Numbered from the stretch's first letter, positions 16,980 to 26,828 are shown. The stretch is DNA of 64,000 nt from CAZKUN01 sp964555935 (GCA_964555935.1 CAZKUN010000004.1:34990-98989); one strand, 5' to 3'. Numbers and translations: made by a program. Notes: a model not told the origin generated them from the sequence alone.

Positions 16980-17663
16980 CTATCCCCCAGGGGCACCAGA
17001 CTGCTCCACGAAGGTGAGTCGGGCGTGCGGGTACTCCGCGCGCATGTCTTGCTGGAGCGCGGTCAGCACCTCGGCGTCCGTGCACTGCAGGTAGAATGTA
17101 GCGTGAATGTCGTCACCGTGACAGTCCACTCGGCGCATCTCCACGTCCGGCACCCGCCGCAACAGCAGATCCAGGAGGTCCTGGAGCTGGACAGGATCGT
17201 CGCTCGATCCCGAGAGTTCAACGTCCAGATACAGGTTGGGATATTGAGGGCCTCTGGACATCCAGGAACGCACCGTCAACACGACTAGAATTATGCCTAT
17301 GGCGACCGCGGTTGTCGCTCTGTGATCGGCTCCCAGCCCCAGCCCCAGCGCGATGGCTATGAACAGGTAAGATAGCTCCTCCGGTTCCTTGACGGGCGTC
17401 CTAAAACGAACGATGGACAGGGCGCCTACGAGTCCGAGAGAGAGCGCCAACGATGCCTTGACAACTGAGATCACGAGCACAGTGGTGAGCGCGATTGCCG
17501 GCAACACGCTCGCGAATTTGGCCCGGTTAGAGAACGTGGATCCGAAACGGACGAAGTGCCACGATATGATGAACGACAGTACCGCGGCCAATGCCAAGTT
17601 GATGGAGAGGTCTGTGAGGGAGAGACTCGCCGGTCCAGCGGCGAGGTTAAGAGCGCCGTCCAT
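16980..17663 (-). CDS. DUF4956 family membrane protein
   Basis: 227 aa. About four hydrophobic segments fill residues 15-130, with the conserved-looking loop LVGALSIVRFRTPVKEPEELSYLF that marks DUF4956 proteins. The last 90 residues are soluble and may form a ferredoxin-like fold. The family has no settled function; its members recur beside VTC and CotH proteins, and the gene is 3 bases from the CotH gene, so the three probably work together at the membrane. Confidence 0.82.
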   Translation of the reverse strand: MDGALNLAAGPASLSLTDLSINLALAAVLSFIISWHFVRFGSTFSNRAKFASVLPAIALTTVLVISVVKASLALSLGLVGALSIVRFRTPVKEPEELSYLFIAIALGLGLGADHRATTAVAIGIILVVLTVRSWMSRGPQYPNLYLDVELSGSSDDPVQLQDLLDLLLRRVPDVEMRRVDCHGDDIHATFYLQCTDAEVLTALQQDMRAEYPHARLTFVEQSGAPGG

Positions 17664-17833
17664 CCATGCACCTACCTAACTTCGCCTGCAGGCTACCAGC
17701 CGCGTCGCAAGCGGGCAGCCTCGGCGTGTTCGCTATCTGGCGCGCTTGCCTGAGCACTTCATCGCATCAGGGGGATGCGCGCAGAAGCGGCGCAGTTTCT
17801 CCGATCCCGTAGGAACTGTCGACCCATTCGCTA

Positions 17834-18943
17834 TCAATAAGCAGAGACCTTCAGATGCGAGGTCTTCTCGCCAACAACGGCACTCACGTATGGGATGCGA
17901 CGGAGCAGGCCTGCCACGACGAAGCTGGCCACGGTGACGCCCACGATTGGCAACCAACACAGGTAGACGGGCAGCGATGATACGGTGATGCCGAACCGCC
18001 CACCGACGTCGAGGAACACTGGGTGGATGAGGTACACGCCCAGCGTCGACGGGGCTACCCACCTGATGATTGCGCTCGCGCCGTGCCCACTGTTGCAGGT
18101 GTTGGCGATGAAGAGAAAGACGCACAGCGACATGATGACCACCGTGGGACTGAACGTGCTGTACGCGACGAACCCAAATCCGGAGGCCCCAAAGATCGGT
18201 ACAGTGATGGATGTAATTGCTGCCGTGGCAGTGGCGGCGAGAACGCACAAGAGCGCCACGATTGCCAACTGAGACCGGGTGAGTCGCTTCGAGCCCAAGT
18301 AGAAGCCAGCGAGGTAGTAAGCGAGATACGGGACGAACTGTGAGAACGCATTGTAGCTTGGAGCGCCTCCTTCCCGGGTGGTCCCGAAGTACGTCTGCAA
18401 CAGGCTGTTGCCCATCGCGAGCAACAGGGCCACAATAATGGTAAACCGAAGCTCAGCAGGCTCCAAGCGAGACACGAGCTTCCGCAGCACAGGTGTGAAG
18501 ATGTAGACTCCGATGATGATGAACAGATAGTCCAGGTGCCAGAAAGGGCTCCCGAGCACGAATGCCCTGGCAGCACTGACCACACTTGGGAAGCCGGATC
18601 CGTGCCACAGAGGTGGCCACACGTACCAGTAGAAGATCGACCAGAAGATGAGTGGGATCCCCACCCTCCAGGCCCTCTTGCGGTAGAAGGACGCGATCGG
18701 TTCGGCGGCCTTACTGGGGTCGAGCAACAGGAAGCCGGATAGCATCACGAAGACCGGCACAACCCACCGGGTCGCCGAGTCCATGATGTTTCCGGCCCAC
18801 CACCGGCCCGCGCTCACGTCACCGTACTTTGTTACGCACGCAGCACCGACATGTAGGATAATGACCGCGACCGCCGCAACGACCCGCATGGCGTCAGCGT
18901 AGGGTATCCGCGTGCGGACGGGGCTTTGTCGTTTGTCAGACAT
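17834..18943 (-). CDS. Acyltransferase family 3 membrane protein (OafA/WecH-like)
   Basis: 369 aa with about ten hydrophobic segments. The first helix reads YADAMRVVAAVAVIILHVGA, the R...HxxA pattern with the catalytic histidine of acyltransferase 3 proteins; a second landmark is WWAGNIMDSATRWVVPVFVMLSGFLLL. Such proteins move acyl groups, often acetyl, to sugars across the membrane, so it probably O-acetylates the glycan. The ATG at 18943 has GGGAG just upstream. It lies between the YjbH-like gene and the DUF4956 gene, with 170 bases before the latter. Confidence 0.88.
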   Translation of the reverse strand: MSDKRQSPVRTRIPYADAMRVVAAVAVIILHVGAACVTKYGDVSAGRWWAGNIMDSATRWVVPVFVMLSGFLLLDPSKAAEPIASFYRKRAWRVGIPLIFWSIFYWYVWPPLWHGSGFPSVVSAARAFVLGSPFWHLDYLFIIIGVYIFTPVLRKLVSRLEPAELRFTIIVALLLAMGNSLLQTYFGTTREGGAPSYNAFSQFVPYLAYYLAGFYLGSKRLTRSQLAIVALLCVLAATATAAITSITVPIFGASGFGFVAYSTFSPTVVIMSLCVFLFIANTCNSGHGASAIIRWVAPSTLGVYLIHPVFLDVGGRFGITVSSLPVYLCWLPIVGVTVASFVVAGLLRRIPYVSAVVGEKTSHLKVSAY

Positions 18944-19064
18944 TAATCTCCCGCGTTCCGCGTCAGCAGGCGAGGCCCATCTTGGCTTGGGCTGTTTCGT
19001 ATGGCCAGGGATAGCCGGGTCAGGCGCGAGGGGGATGGCCGCGTATGGGAGCTTAGGTCTCAGC

Positions 19065-21524
19065 CTACCGGCGCGTCTCGGTTGCCCGTGCGGCCCATCG
19101 AAATATGCCTACGTGCCGACGGATGACGTCTCCGACAAAGCGGTCCCGGTTCAGGAACGAATCCGAGATGTCGAAGTACCTCAGTTGGTTCCCTACAAGG
19201 GACGCGACAGAGAGTTGCCCATCATCGTCAGCGACCGAACGCCACTGCTGGCTGGCGCGATCGCCGACGCGAAGTCTCGCAGAGCCGGGCTTCGGGTTGC
19301 GACGGCGGCCAATTGCGGCCGTGGCTGTCAGGGCCAGCACCTGCGACAGGTCAGTGTCCTTGTATTCGAGCTGGATCTCGTTGTCCCCGAAGAACCGTCG
19401 GACTCCAAGCGTGTACCCCGTGTCGAGATCGAGATAGCGACCAACAGTCACGTTGGCCTCGAGGTCGAGATCACTGAGCCAGTAGCGGGCGTCGCCCGTA
19501 TAGGAGAAGTCGCTGCCCAGCCCGCCGCCGAAGAAGCGCATGTCCTTGAGGTATCCGACGTACCCGCGGACCAGGAGTGAGTTGCTGCCGGGCAACATGA
19601 ACCCCTCCGCGGCCACGCCGCGCCGCTCGTCCGCGAAATCGCCCGCCGCAACGTGCCCCAAAAGCCGCGACCCTGAGCGAAATGCGTAATTGACAGTTCT
19701 CTGGTCGCCGCTGAAGTAGTGAACGAGTGGGCCCAGGTTGTTGCTCAGCCGCACTTCCTCGGCAGCGCGGACGCTCAACCCGTGCCCGAGATCGATGTCC
19801 ACGTCCGGCCTCACGGACGGCTGCACGGCCAGCGTGACGTCCTCCGAGCCGAGGATCGTGCGGAAGCCCGGAACGAGCTGGACGTCGATGGATCGTGCTG
19901 TCGATTCGGCGCGTCGAGTTCTCGCCACGATGATCGACGGGTGGATATCCGGACGAAGACCGTAGTCGGTTTCGACCCCGCTGGCGAACTCCTGGGCCGC
20001 GAGATCTCCTCTGAGATACGCCCGATAGTCACCGGTGTTGATCGAGACTCGCAGGACAGGCACTTGGTGATCGAGCGCGACCGCGTGCAGAGTCGCCGCT
20101 GATGCAGGCACGACGCGCGCCGTGGCCGCAAACACCAAACCGAGGGCCTCCAGCTCATCGTGGTAGTACCGGCGATTCTCGTACGTTACCCCGATCTCCA
20201 AGCCGACAAGCCCCTCCCCCACCGTGACTTGGACGTTCTCCATGCCGAGCGCCAAGACGGCATCAGCCACGCGCTCGGCCAGTGCTTCTGGGGACGCGGC
20301 ATCTTCGGCGGGAATCAGGACCACATCGGGACCGGGTCGAGGCTCGTGAGGTCCGATTCCAAATGCATACGCGAACTGCACGCCGACGCCGCCTTGCATG
20401 TCGGCGACGTCGATCTGCGCGCCCGGCGTGGGCCGAAGGCGAAGCGCGGTATTCATGCGATCGCCATCGTACTCAACCACTGCTTGGGCCCACGGCGTGA
20501 GCTGCACCTCTGCCCCACCGAAGACCCCGTCAAGCTCTCCGTCGGCAACGCCGGCGGTCGCCCGGACGCGGCCATCGGCGAGGACCTTGCTGCCGACAAT
20601 GTAAAGGTTCGCGTCGCCGACCGCTTGGCGCACGTTGCTCGCGCCCACAGCCACGCTTGGCCGATGGTCAGACTCGCGCAGGAGCTGGATCTTGCCATGC
20701 AGCGTGATGTCGCGCCAGAGAAGTGTGCCCGGAATGTCCGCGTCGCTGTAGGCGGCGCCGGCCTCGACGCGCGGGAGGATCCCGATCGTCGAGGTCCACT
20801 GTTCGCGGAAATCAGGGACAGTGGATGGTGGGACCGTGGCGCTCTTGATCTCCGCGGGATTCGTGATCGACAGTCGCGCAGAGCCCTCGTCCAGCACCTC
20901 CGCGTTCGGCGTGCGGATCAGACCCGTGGGGCCGTGGAACGTCGCGCCGACGTCCGGTCCCTTGGGCCGAGACAACCTTCGGGGACGCGCCAACCGCGGC
21001 GCGTCGACACCGCGAGGCGACGGCTGAGCGGTGGCGCCAGTGTCTGCTTCCGGCGCGCCCGGCGTAACGCCATCCACAACCGCCGGCTGGCTGATGGGCC
21101 CGGGCGGGGAAGCCAGGAATTGGGCAAGCTGCTCGGCACGCGCCGGAGACAACAAGCCGTCGATGACCTCGGGAATCTTGGCCGGTCGAGTCTTGATCGA
21201 GAGGGTCTGTTCGCCATTCTGGAGCGCGGTGAGGGAGGCGGTTGCTTCATCAGGCACGTGCGATTGCATGGTCTGCAGCGCGGCGGCAAACACCACGATT
21301 GATGGCTCGGCGAGGGCCGAGTCGTAGGTGACTTCCACGATGTCAGGGCCCTCGCCCAATGAGAGAACGGTAACGCCGAGGGCCTCAATTGCGGTGCGGA
21401 GTGAGAGATCCTGCGCCGGCGTCGAGCCACAGAGCAGAAGAAGCGCCATCGGCATGGCGATGGCGGCTGCAAGACGGTGGCGCCTTCGTGCGATGATAGT
21501 AATGAGTGGCATGGTCTCCGCCAT
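19065..21524 (-). CDS. YjbH-like outer-membrane exopolysaccharide protein
   Basis: 819 aa with a signal peptide at about 12-38; an ATG at 21512 is an equally plausible start. The stretch GPTGLIRTPNAEVLDEGSAR is the YjbH hallmark (TGLxxxPxAxxxxDG), and the remainder is rich in alternating strands ending in a beta-barrel-like region (RFFGDNEIQLEYKDTDLSQV). In enterobacteria YjbH is part of an exopolysaccharide operon controlled by envelope stress. A central segment, about 400-560, has two small alpha/beta repeats (EALAERVADAVLALGMENVQV) not needed for the barrel. Upstream is a glycosidase-like gene, which fits a role in polymer export or surface retention. Confidence 0.8.
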   Translation of the reverse strand: MAETMPLITIIARRRHRLAAAIAMPMALLLLCGSTPAQDLSLRTAIEALGVTVLSLGEGPDIVEVTYDSALAEPSIVVFAAALQTMQSHVPDEATASLTALQNGEQTLSIKTRPAKIPEVIDGLLSPARAEQLAQFLASPPGPISQPAVVDGVTPGAPEADTGATAQPSPRGVDAPRLARPRRLSRPKGPDVGATFHGPTGLIRTPNAEVLDEGSARLSITNPAEIKSATVPPSTVPDFREQWTSTIGILPRVEAGAAYSDADIPGTLLWRDITLHGKIQLLRESDHRPSVAVGASNVRQAVGDANLYIVGSKVLADGRVRATAGVADGELDGVFGGAEVQLTPWAQAVVEYDGDRMNTALRLRPTPGAQIDVADMQGGVGVQFAYAFGIGPHEPRPGPDVVLIPAEDAASPEALAERVADAVLALGMENVQVTVGEGLVGLEIGVTYENRRYYHDELEALGLVFAATARVVPASAATLHAVALDHQVPVLRVSINTGDYRAYLRGDLAAQEFASGVETDYGLRPDIHPSIIVARTRRAESTARSIDVQLVPGFRTILGSEDVTLAVQPSVRPDVDIDLGHGLSVRAAEEVRLSNNLGPLVHYFSGDQRTVNYAFRSGSRLLGHVAAGDFADERRGVAAEGFMLPGSNSLLVRGYVGYLKDMRFFGGGLGSDFSYTGDARYWLSDLDLEANVTVGRYLDLDTGYTLGVRRFFGDNEIQLEYKDTDLSQVLALTATAAIGRRRNPKPGSARLRVGDRASQQWRSVADDDGQLSVASLVGNQLRYFDISDSFLNRDRFVGDVIRRHVGIFRWAARATETRR

Positions 21525-21621
21525 CTGATGTCCATGGCCCGTGTAGGTGTGAGTTGCTGCGGCGTATTCTCGCTCGACCCACGTTGTGCCTGCTTGCCTC
21601 CCGAGGCTGTGTCGAACCGGC

Positions 21622-23724
21622 CTACGGGGAGAGATCGGCGCGGCCTGTGTCCACCGCCACGAACTCCCCCTCGAACTGATACCAGTCGATGGATACCCAG
21701 TCGCGGCCCGTATTGCGGAGCGTCACTTGGTGCGCTCCGGCAGGAATCGGGAAAGCGTATGTCCGGAGGTACTCAGGATCGTCACTGTAGCTTTCGCGAT
21801 CGAGGTCGGGCAACCAAACGCTCCGGAGTTGCGCCCCGTCCACAGAGTAATCCAATCGCGCGCCCGCGTTGGCCACCGCCCGCACGCGAACGAGGAGCCG
21901 GCCCTCCCGCAGCGCGTTTACCCGGAACGTCTGCGGCGCGCGCAACCGATCGTCGACGCGAACGCCATGCAGCAGGGCGTTGAGTTCGTGGGCTTCCTCA
22001 ACCGTTGCGTCCGGCGCGACGCGGAATGTTGTCCGGGTCGGCGGCACGCTGTGCCAAGCGGGATAGACTCGCCTGGGGTCGGTAAGCGCAGCCGAGTCGA
22101 TGGGCGCGCCAAACTCTAGCAGAATGATCCCATAGGAGTGAAGGCGTGAAAGAGTGAGACAGAGGCCGCGTCCGCTCAGCGTGGCACGGACCGGGCGCTC
22201 GCCCGGCCAGTCCGGCGATATGGCGACACATCGAGTGGGGACAGCGGGCACAGGCAACTCAACCTGCGTTGCGTGCAGCGGGGCGAGCTTGCCACCAACC
22301 ATCTGACGGTTGATGACGTGTACCTGAAGACGCTGCCCGGAGTCATCGCCCCACAGGGCGACGCTCAACCTCGGCTCTTGCACGCGGGCCGCTTCCGTTC
22401 CGAGGTACCCCGATTTCAGGAAGAGGTCCCGATGCGTCTGGTAGAACGCGGCTTGGCGTCGCATCTCCGGGAGCGTCCCGTCAAGTTCAGCATCACATCC
22501 AAACGGGCCACGCACTGGGAACGCAAAGACCCCTCCGGCTGCGTATATCTCGGCCACCCGGACACGCAACCAGATCTCTCGCAGCGGGGGAGGCAGCTCC
22601 AGCCACGGGAACGCGGGATTGCCTCCCCAGTCATGGAAGACCACCAGGGGCACGTGACCGCCCGCCCGGGCGCGCCCCTGCTCGACCATCGCGCGACAGC
22701 GCGACAGGTAGCTCCGGCTGAGATCGAGGATCCTGTTGTCAGGCGACCATGGCCCAACGGAACCATGCGCCTGAACATCGACTGATGAAGCGAGGCCATT
22801 TGCGCTGATCCAGACGGTCCGCCCCAGCCCGGCCGCGTGAGTCCGCACCCGCCCGACCAGATCGCGCCAGACGCGTTCATCTCGATGCGAGCGGAACGCG
22901 CGCCAGAGCGGCTCGATCGGATTGTCGGAGGCGTGCGGCTGTGCCTGCCAGCCATTGACGCGGAGGTACTCGCGGTAGTTAAGGGTGGTAACATCGCCCG
23001 TCGGGCACTCGTCCGGACTGCCTGGATCAACTCCCAGAGCTGTCCCCCACCTCTCATCGGTCGGCGACCATCCGCTTGTTGTCTCGCAGTCGTTCAGCAG
23101 ATACGCGCGGAAGTCGGCGATGGCGTGGTCGTCGAACCCCTCAGTCTCTCTCAGGCCCGCGTCGATCTGGTCGAAGAAGAGATGGTCCACGCCCGCATCG
23201 ACCTGCTCGCACGCAAGCCGGACGAGGTAATCAACGTATGCTGGAGACGAGAGCGAGCCGTGCCAGACATCGCCGTAACTCCCCAGCGGCACTGGTCGAC
23301 CCGACGCATCGCACGTAACCATGTCCGCGATGTCCTGATCGCTGAGCCCATTCTCGCCCGCGTGGACCGCGGCGCAAGTCAGCCCACCACCAAACAGCAT
23401 CGAGGACGCGCGCGCTTCGGTGATCGCGCCGCCCCACTCGGCGACCGGTGGGGCTCCGCGCCACTTGAACCACCCGCGGAGGATGGCGTCAGGCGCGATC
23501 TTGCTCGCCCGAAGGACGTCATCGCCCGAGGTCGCCGATTCGTAGACGGCCCACACCAATGCGTCGCGAGGGGATTCCGCCCGTGGGCGCGGGGGAACGG
23601 GACCGACGGGTGGTCGTTCGGGAAGAGCCGCAGGCCCCCAAGGACGCGCGGCGAGAGATTGGAGGCCGATACAGGCACCCAACAGGGGGACGCCTACCAG
23701 GAAGTTAGCCAGGCACCGCTTCAT
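21622..23724 (-). CDS. Secreted glycosidase-like protein, TIM barrel plus C-terminal beta domain
   Basis: 700 aa from the ATG at 23724, preferred because it begins an N-terminal hydrophobic signal (MKRCLANFLVGVPLLGACIG). The sequence has barrel-like landmarks: DVLRASKIAPDAILRGWFKW, VDHLFFDQIDAGL (acidic residues at a strand end) and FHDWGGNPAFPWLELPPP. The tail contains VRVRAVANAGARLDYSVDG and HQVTLRNTGRDWVSIDWYQFEG, a carbohydrate-binding beta-sandwich pattern. It is probably a periplasmic or surface glycan-modifying hydrolase. No precise glycoside hydrolase family could be recognised, and the catalytic pair is not certain. It starts 28 bases after the ExoA-like glycosyltransferase gene. Confidence 0.65.
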   Translation of the reverse strand: MKRCLANFLVGVPLLGACIGLQSLAARPWGPAALPERPPVGPVPPRPRAESPRDALVWAVYESATSGDDVLRASKIAPDAILRGWFKWRGAPPVAEWGGAITEARASSMLFGGGLTCAAVHAGENGLSDQDIADMVTCDASGRPVPLGSYGDVWHGSLSSPAYVDYLVRLACEQVDAGVDHLFFDQIDAGLRETEGFDDHAIADFRAYLLNDCETTSGWSPTDERWGTALGVDPGSPDECPTGDVTTLNYREYLRVNGWQAQPHASDNPIEPLWRAFRSHRDERVWRDLVGRVRTHAAGLGRTVWISANGLASSVDVQAHGSVGPWSPDNRILDLSRSYLSRCRAMVEQGRARAGGHVPLVVFHDWGGNPAFPWLELPPPLREIWLRVRVAEIYAAGGVFAFPVRGPFGCDAELDGTLPEMRRQAAFYQTHRDLFLKSGYLGTEAARVQEPRLSVALWGDDSGQRLQVHVINRQMVGGKLAPLHATQVELPVPAVPTRCVAISPDWPGERPVRATLSGRGLCLTLSRLHSYGIILLEFGAPIDSAALTDPRRVYPAWHSVPPTRTTFRVAPDATVEEAHELNALLHGVRVDDRLRAPQTFRVNALREGRLLVRVRAVANAGARLDYSVDGAQLRSVWLPDLDRESYSDDPEYLRTYAFPIPAGAHQVTLRNTGRDWVSIDWYQFEGEFVAVDTGRADLSP

Positions 23725-23752
23725 CCAGGCCACCAATCCCCGCACGCGGATG

Positions 23753-24781
23753 TCACGCGGCGTCGCTGTCCGCCGAGGGCCCGCTTGGGCGCGAGAGCAT
23801 TCCCCAGAGTGATCCAAGCCCGTAACTGACATGCAGCAGCAGGAAGCAAGCCGGCAGGATCAGCGCGGTCGAAGGCCTGATCCGAAGGGCGACGCGCGCT
23901 GCAAACACTATGGCCGCGATAGAGTACAAGCCAGCCACCCCGGCCAAGAGAACCAGACCCGGCGGCCAGAACGCGCCAGCGATCGCAAGCGTCGCGAGAG
24001 TCACCACGAATCCAACCGGGACCAGGTGACGGATGGAGACGCCGCCCAAGCCCGCGCGCACCGTGTGGATGACCCCGGATCCATTGTCGAAATTCTGCTG
24101 AAGCAGGCCCGGAATAGTGCGGCGAGGATGATACTCAGCCTTGATCTTGGGGCTGATGTAGATCTCCCACCCGGCCTCGCGGATCCGCGAGTTCAACTCG
24201 ATGTCCTCGCTCCGCGGCAGATCCTCGCGGCAGTACATCCCCGCCTGTTCAAGCGCCTCGCGACGCCACGCGCCGGGCCAGACGGTATCCGCCGGCCCCT
24301 CAGCGTCGGCGCGCCGGAATGATGCCGCGCCAATGCCGAATGGACTCTCGTGTATGGCCTTGATCGCGTCGCCGACGTAGGAGCCATCGGAAGCGGGGCG
24401 CGCGGCGCCGCCGACGTTGCCCGCGCCTGTCTCGCCGAGGACCTCGAGGCACTTCTCCACGTAATCGGGGGCGTAGTCCGCGTGGGCGTCGATTCGGAGG
24501 ATCACGTCTGAGCTTGCGGCCCGGAAGCCGACATTCACGGCGGTCGTGACGACTTTCTTGGGATTATCGAGGAGGCGGATGCGCGGATCGCGCGCCGCGT
24601 ATTCGGCGACGATCTCACGCGTACCATCGTCGGACATGCCGTCGATGACGAGGATCTCGGCAATCTCATCGCTTGTCTGCGAGATCAAGGCGTCGAGGCA
24701 TTGGGAGACCGACTCAGCCTCGTTACGGGCCGGGACGATGATCGATGCGCGCGCGGTGGTGCCGCCCCCCTCAGTCCTCAC
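23753..24781 (-). CDS. Glycosyltransferase family 2, ExoA-like
   Basis: 342 aa. ASIIVPARNEAESVSQCLDAL and EILVIDGMSDDGTREI form the nucleotide-binding start of family 2; DVILRIDAHADYAPDYVE gives the DxD-type metal site and DLPRSEDIELNSRIREAG gives the catalytic ED motif. Three C-terminal hydrophobic segments place it at the membrane, as in the succinoglycan enzyme ExoA. The GTG start overlaps the stop of the sugar kinase gene, implying coupling. It most likely adds one sugar of the repeat unit. Linkage and donor are unknown. Confidence 0.9.
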   Translation of the reverse strand: MRTEGGGTTARASIIVPARNEAESVSQCLDALISQTSDEIAEILVIDGMSDDGTREIVAEYAARDPRIRLLDNPKKVVTTAVNVGFRAASSDVILRIDAHADYAPDYVEKCLEVLGETGAGNVGGAARPASDGSYVGDAIKAIHESPFGIGAASFRRADAEGPADTVWPGAWRREALEQAGMYCREDLPRSEDIELNSRIREAGWEIYISPKIKAEYHPRRTIPGLLQQNFDNGSGVIHTVRAGLGGVSIRHLVPVGFVVTLATLAIAGAFWPPGLVLLAGVAGLYSIAAIVFAARVALRIRPSTALILPACFLLLHVSYGLGSLWGMLSRPSGPSADSDAA

Positions 24782-25782
24782 TCCACAACCCAGCTTCTGA
24801 CGCCCTCATTTGAGATACGGCATGGTAGAACGCTCCAGCCGGGAACGTTCCCAAGGGCCTGGCGGAGTTCGAGTTCGCGACCGGGCTCGGCCACAAAGAC
24901 GACCGTCCCACCACCACCGGCACCGTTGGCCTTGCCCGCTGCTGCGCCCGACGCCGTGGCGATATCGAACGCTTGCGCCACCTCGTCGCTGGAAATATCC
25001 GGGTGGAGACGAATCTGCGCATCCCAATTCGCCGAGATCGCGGTCACCACGCCCGCCATGTCCGAATCGAGAAGCGCGTCCTTCATCGCATACGCCGCGT
25101 CGCGCAGGTCTTGCATCGCGCGGCGAGTGGTCTCTTCTTCCTCGGTGTAGCGTTGGATCACGCGCCGATGCACACCGTCGCTCAGCCGCGATTGCCCCAC
25201 ATACACCAACACGATCCGCTCCTCAAGCTCCCACAGGAACTCCGGCGCTACGGCCAAACGCGAAATCTCCACTTGCGGGTAGCTGATGTCCATGAAGCAG
25301 ACGCCGCCAAACGCGGCGGCGTACTGATCCTGCACGCCACATTCCAGGCCCAGTTCATCGGTCTCCAGCTCGTGCGCGAGCTTCGCAACGGTGTGCGGCG
25401 GCAACCGCTTTCCCGAAAACCTGGCGAGAGCGTCGATCATCCCCACTCCCACGGACGCGCTCGACCCCACGCCTGATCCCGGCGGCGCATCCGACCAGAT
25501 AATCGCTTCGCACCCGCCCTGGATGTCCATCCGCTTGACCGCAGCCTTCAGCAGATCGAGGTTCCCGTCGTACTCCACGCTCTTCACGTTGTCGATGTTG
25601 ACGTCGGCGTGCATGTCCAGCGCGCGAATCATCACCGAATCTGATGACTCCAGCGAACGCACGAGCACGTGCGCGTAGAGCGTGACGGCCAGATTGCAGA
25701 CCGCGCCGTGCTCGGCGAAGTGGGTGTCGGTCCACCCACCGATATCGCAAATCCGCACCGGGCTCCGACCGCGCACGATCAT
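24778..25782 (-). CDS. GHMP sugar kinase, HddA-like
   Basis: 334 aa from the ATG at 25782, preceded by a purine-rich GGAGAGG; a GTG five codons upstream is less likely. The GHMP landmarks are GRSPVRICDIGGWTDTH at the N-terminus, the phosphate loop PPGSGVGSSASVGVG at about 100-115 and the C-terminal NGAGGGGTVVFVAEPG. This subgroup includes D-glycero-D-manno-heptose 7-phosphate kinase (HddA) and related sugar kinases, so it may make a sugar 1-phosphate for activation. The other heptose genes (GmhA, GmhB, HddC) were not recognised in the window, so the substrate is open. Confidence 0.82.
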   Translation of the reverse strand: MIVRGRSPVRICDIGGWTDTHFAEHGAVCNLAVTLYAHVLVRSLESSDSVMIRALDMHADVNIDNVKSVEYDGNLDLLKAAVKRMDIQGGCEAIIWSDAPPGSGVGSSASVGVGMIDALARFSGKRLPPHTVAKLAHELETDELGLECGVQDQYAAAFGGVCFMDISYPQVEISRLAVAPEFLWELEERIVLVYVGQSRLSDGVHRRVIQRYTEEEETTRRAMQDLRDAAYAMKDALLDSDMAGVVTAISANWDAQIRLHPDISSDEVAQAFDIATASGAAAGKANGAGGGGTVVFVAEPGRELELRQALGNVPGWSVLPCRISNEGVRSWVVE

Positions 25783-25891
25783 GATGGCCCTCTCCACTTA
25801 GCGTTGCAGCAGGGCGGCCCGAGAGACGACGCCCGCGTGACTGCCGCAGATCATCTTCGCGAGCCGCTCCACGAGTCCTCCCGACGGTCAG

Positions 25892-26635
25892 CTACTCCCG
25901 CAGCATGGCGCGCCGCAACGACTCGCGCGCGAAACGCCGCTGCCATGACAGCTTCGCCAACACAACCATCGCCTCCAGTATCACCTTGCGCGACATCTTC
26001 GACTTGCCCGCGCGCCGCTCGACGAAGGTGATTGGCACCTCGGCAAACGCCGCGCCGGCGAGGCTGGCGCCCATGACCATCTCCTCCAGGAAGCAATACC
26101 CCTCGGAGCTGAGTTCGTCAAACCTGATATTGTTCAGCAGCGTCGCGCGATAGGCGCGAAGGCCACTGGTGCAGTCGCGGATGTCAACCGCCAAGCCCCG
26201 CCGGGCCACCGCGTTGGCGGTCGCACTCAGCACCCGACGCGGCCACGGCCAACCCTCGGTGCCCCCACCCGGGACGTATCGGGAGCCCAAGGCTAGGTCT
26301 GCCCCATCTTCGATGGCCTCCATCAGCTCGGGGAGATGCTTGGGGTCATGGGACCAGTCAGCGTCCATCGTAAACACGACATCCGCGCCCGAGGCGAGCG
26401 CTTGGGCGATGGCCGTGCGGTGCGCGGAGGCATACCCCATCTTCCCCGGCCGGCGGATGGGGTGTAGTCGGTCGTTCCAGGCCGCGAGAGCATCGAGCAA
26501 GTCGCCCGTGCCGTCTGGCGATTCATCATCTACCACGATCACGTGGCAGCCCGGCAGATGAGAGTCGATCGTCTCGATGAGACTCTCGATGTTCTCTCGT
26601 TCGTTGTAGGTCGCGACACATACCCAATGCTGCAT
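25892..26635 (-). CDS. Glycosyltransferase family 2, dolichol-phosphate mannose synthase-like
   Basis: 247 aa from the ATG at 26635; a longer frame to 26785 has no family similarity in its extra part. It begins QHWVCVATYNERENIESLI and continues with VIVVDDESPDGTGDLLDAL and DVVFTMDADWSHDPKHLPEL, the DPM1-like pattern. There are no C-terminal membrane helices, so it is the short soluble type, which transfers a hexose from a nucleotide sugar to a polyprenyl phosphate. The product would be a donor for outer-leaflet reactions, consistent with GtrA-like proteins elsewhere in the window. The end carries a basic tail (KSKMSRKVILEAM). Confidence 0.88.
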   Translation of the reverse strand: MQHWVCVATYNERENIESLIETIDSHLPGCHVIVVDDESPDGTGDLLDALAAWNDRLHPIRRPGKMGYASAHRTAIAQALASGADVVFTMDADWSHDPKHLPELMEAIEDGADLALGSRYVPGGGTEGWPWPRRVLSATANAVARRGLAVDIRDCTSGLRAYRATLLNNIRFDELSSEGYCFLEEMVMGASLAGAAFAEVPITFVERRAGKSKMSRKVILEAMVVLAKLSWQRRFARESLRRAMLRE

Positions 26636-26775
26636 GGGCACCAGCCAAACGCAGTGATTGTGCGTGTTCCTCGGACGCCAAGCCAGAAGACCGGCGATCC
26701 GCAAACGAGGAAGAACCGTCGGGTAGGTTCGCCATGCGGACCGCGATTCCATTGCCGGTCTCGGCAACACGCAAA

Positions 26776-26801
26776 CGCCCGGCAAGAAGCCTTGCCGGGC
26801 G
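26776..26801 (-). terminator. Rho-independent terminator after the subtilase gene
   Basis: A perfect 11-bp stem (CGCCCGGCAAG at 26776-26786, CTTGCCGGGCG at 26791-26801) with a 4-base loop lies 27 bases beyond the stop of the minus-strand peptidase gene. On the minus strand it is followed by TTTGCGTGTT. Orientation and position fit an intrinsic terminator separating this operon from the next. Confidence 0.75.
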
Positions 26802-26828
26802 GCCGTCTGTGTGGATGAGACGCGCCCC

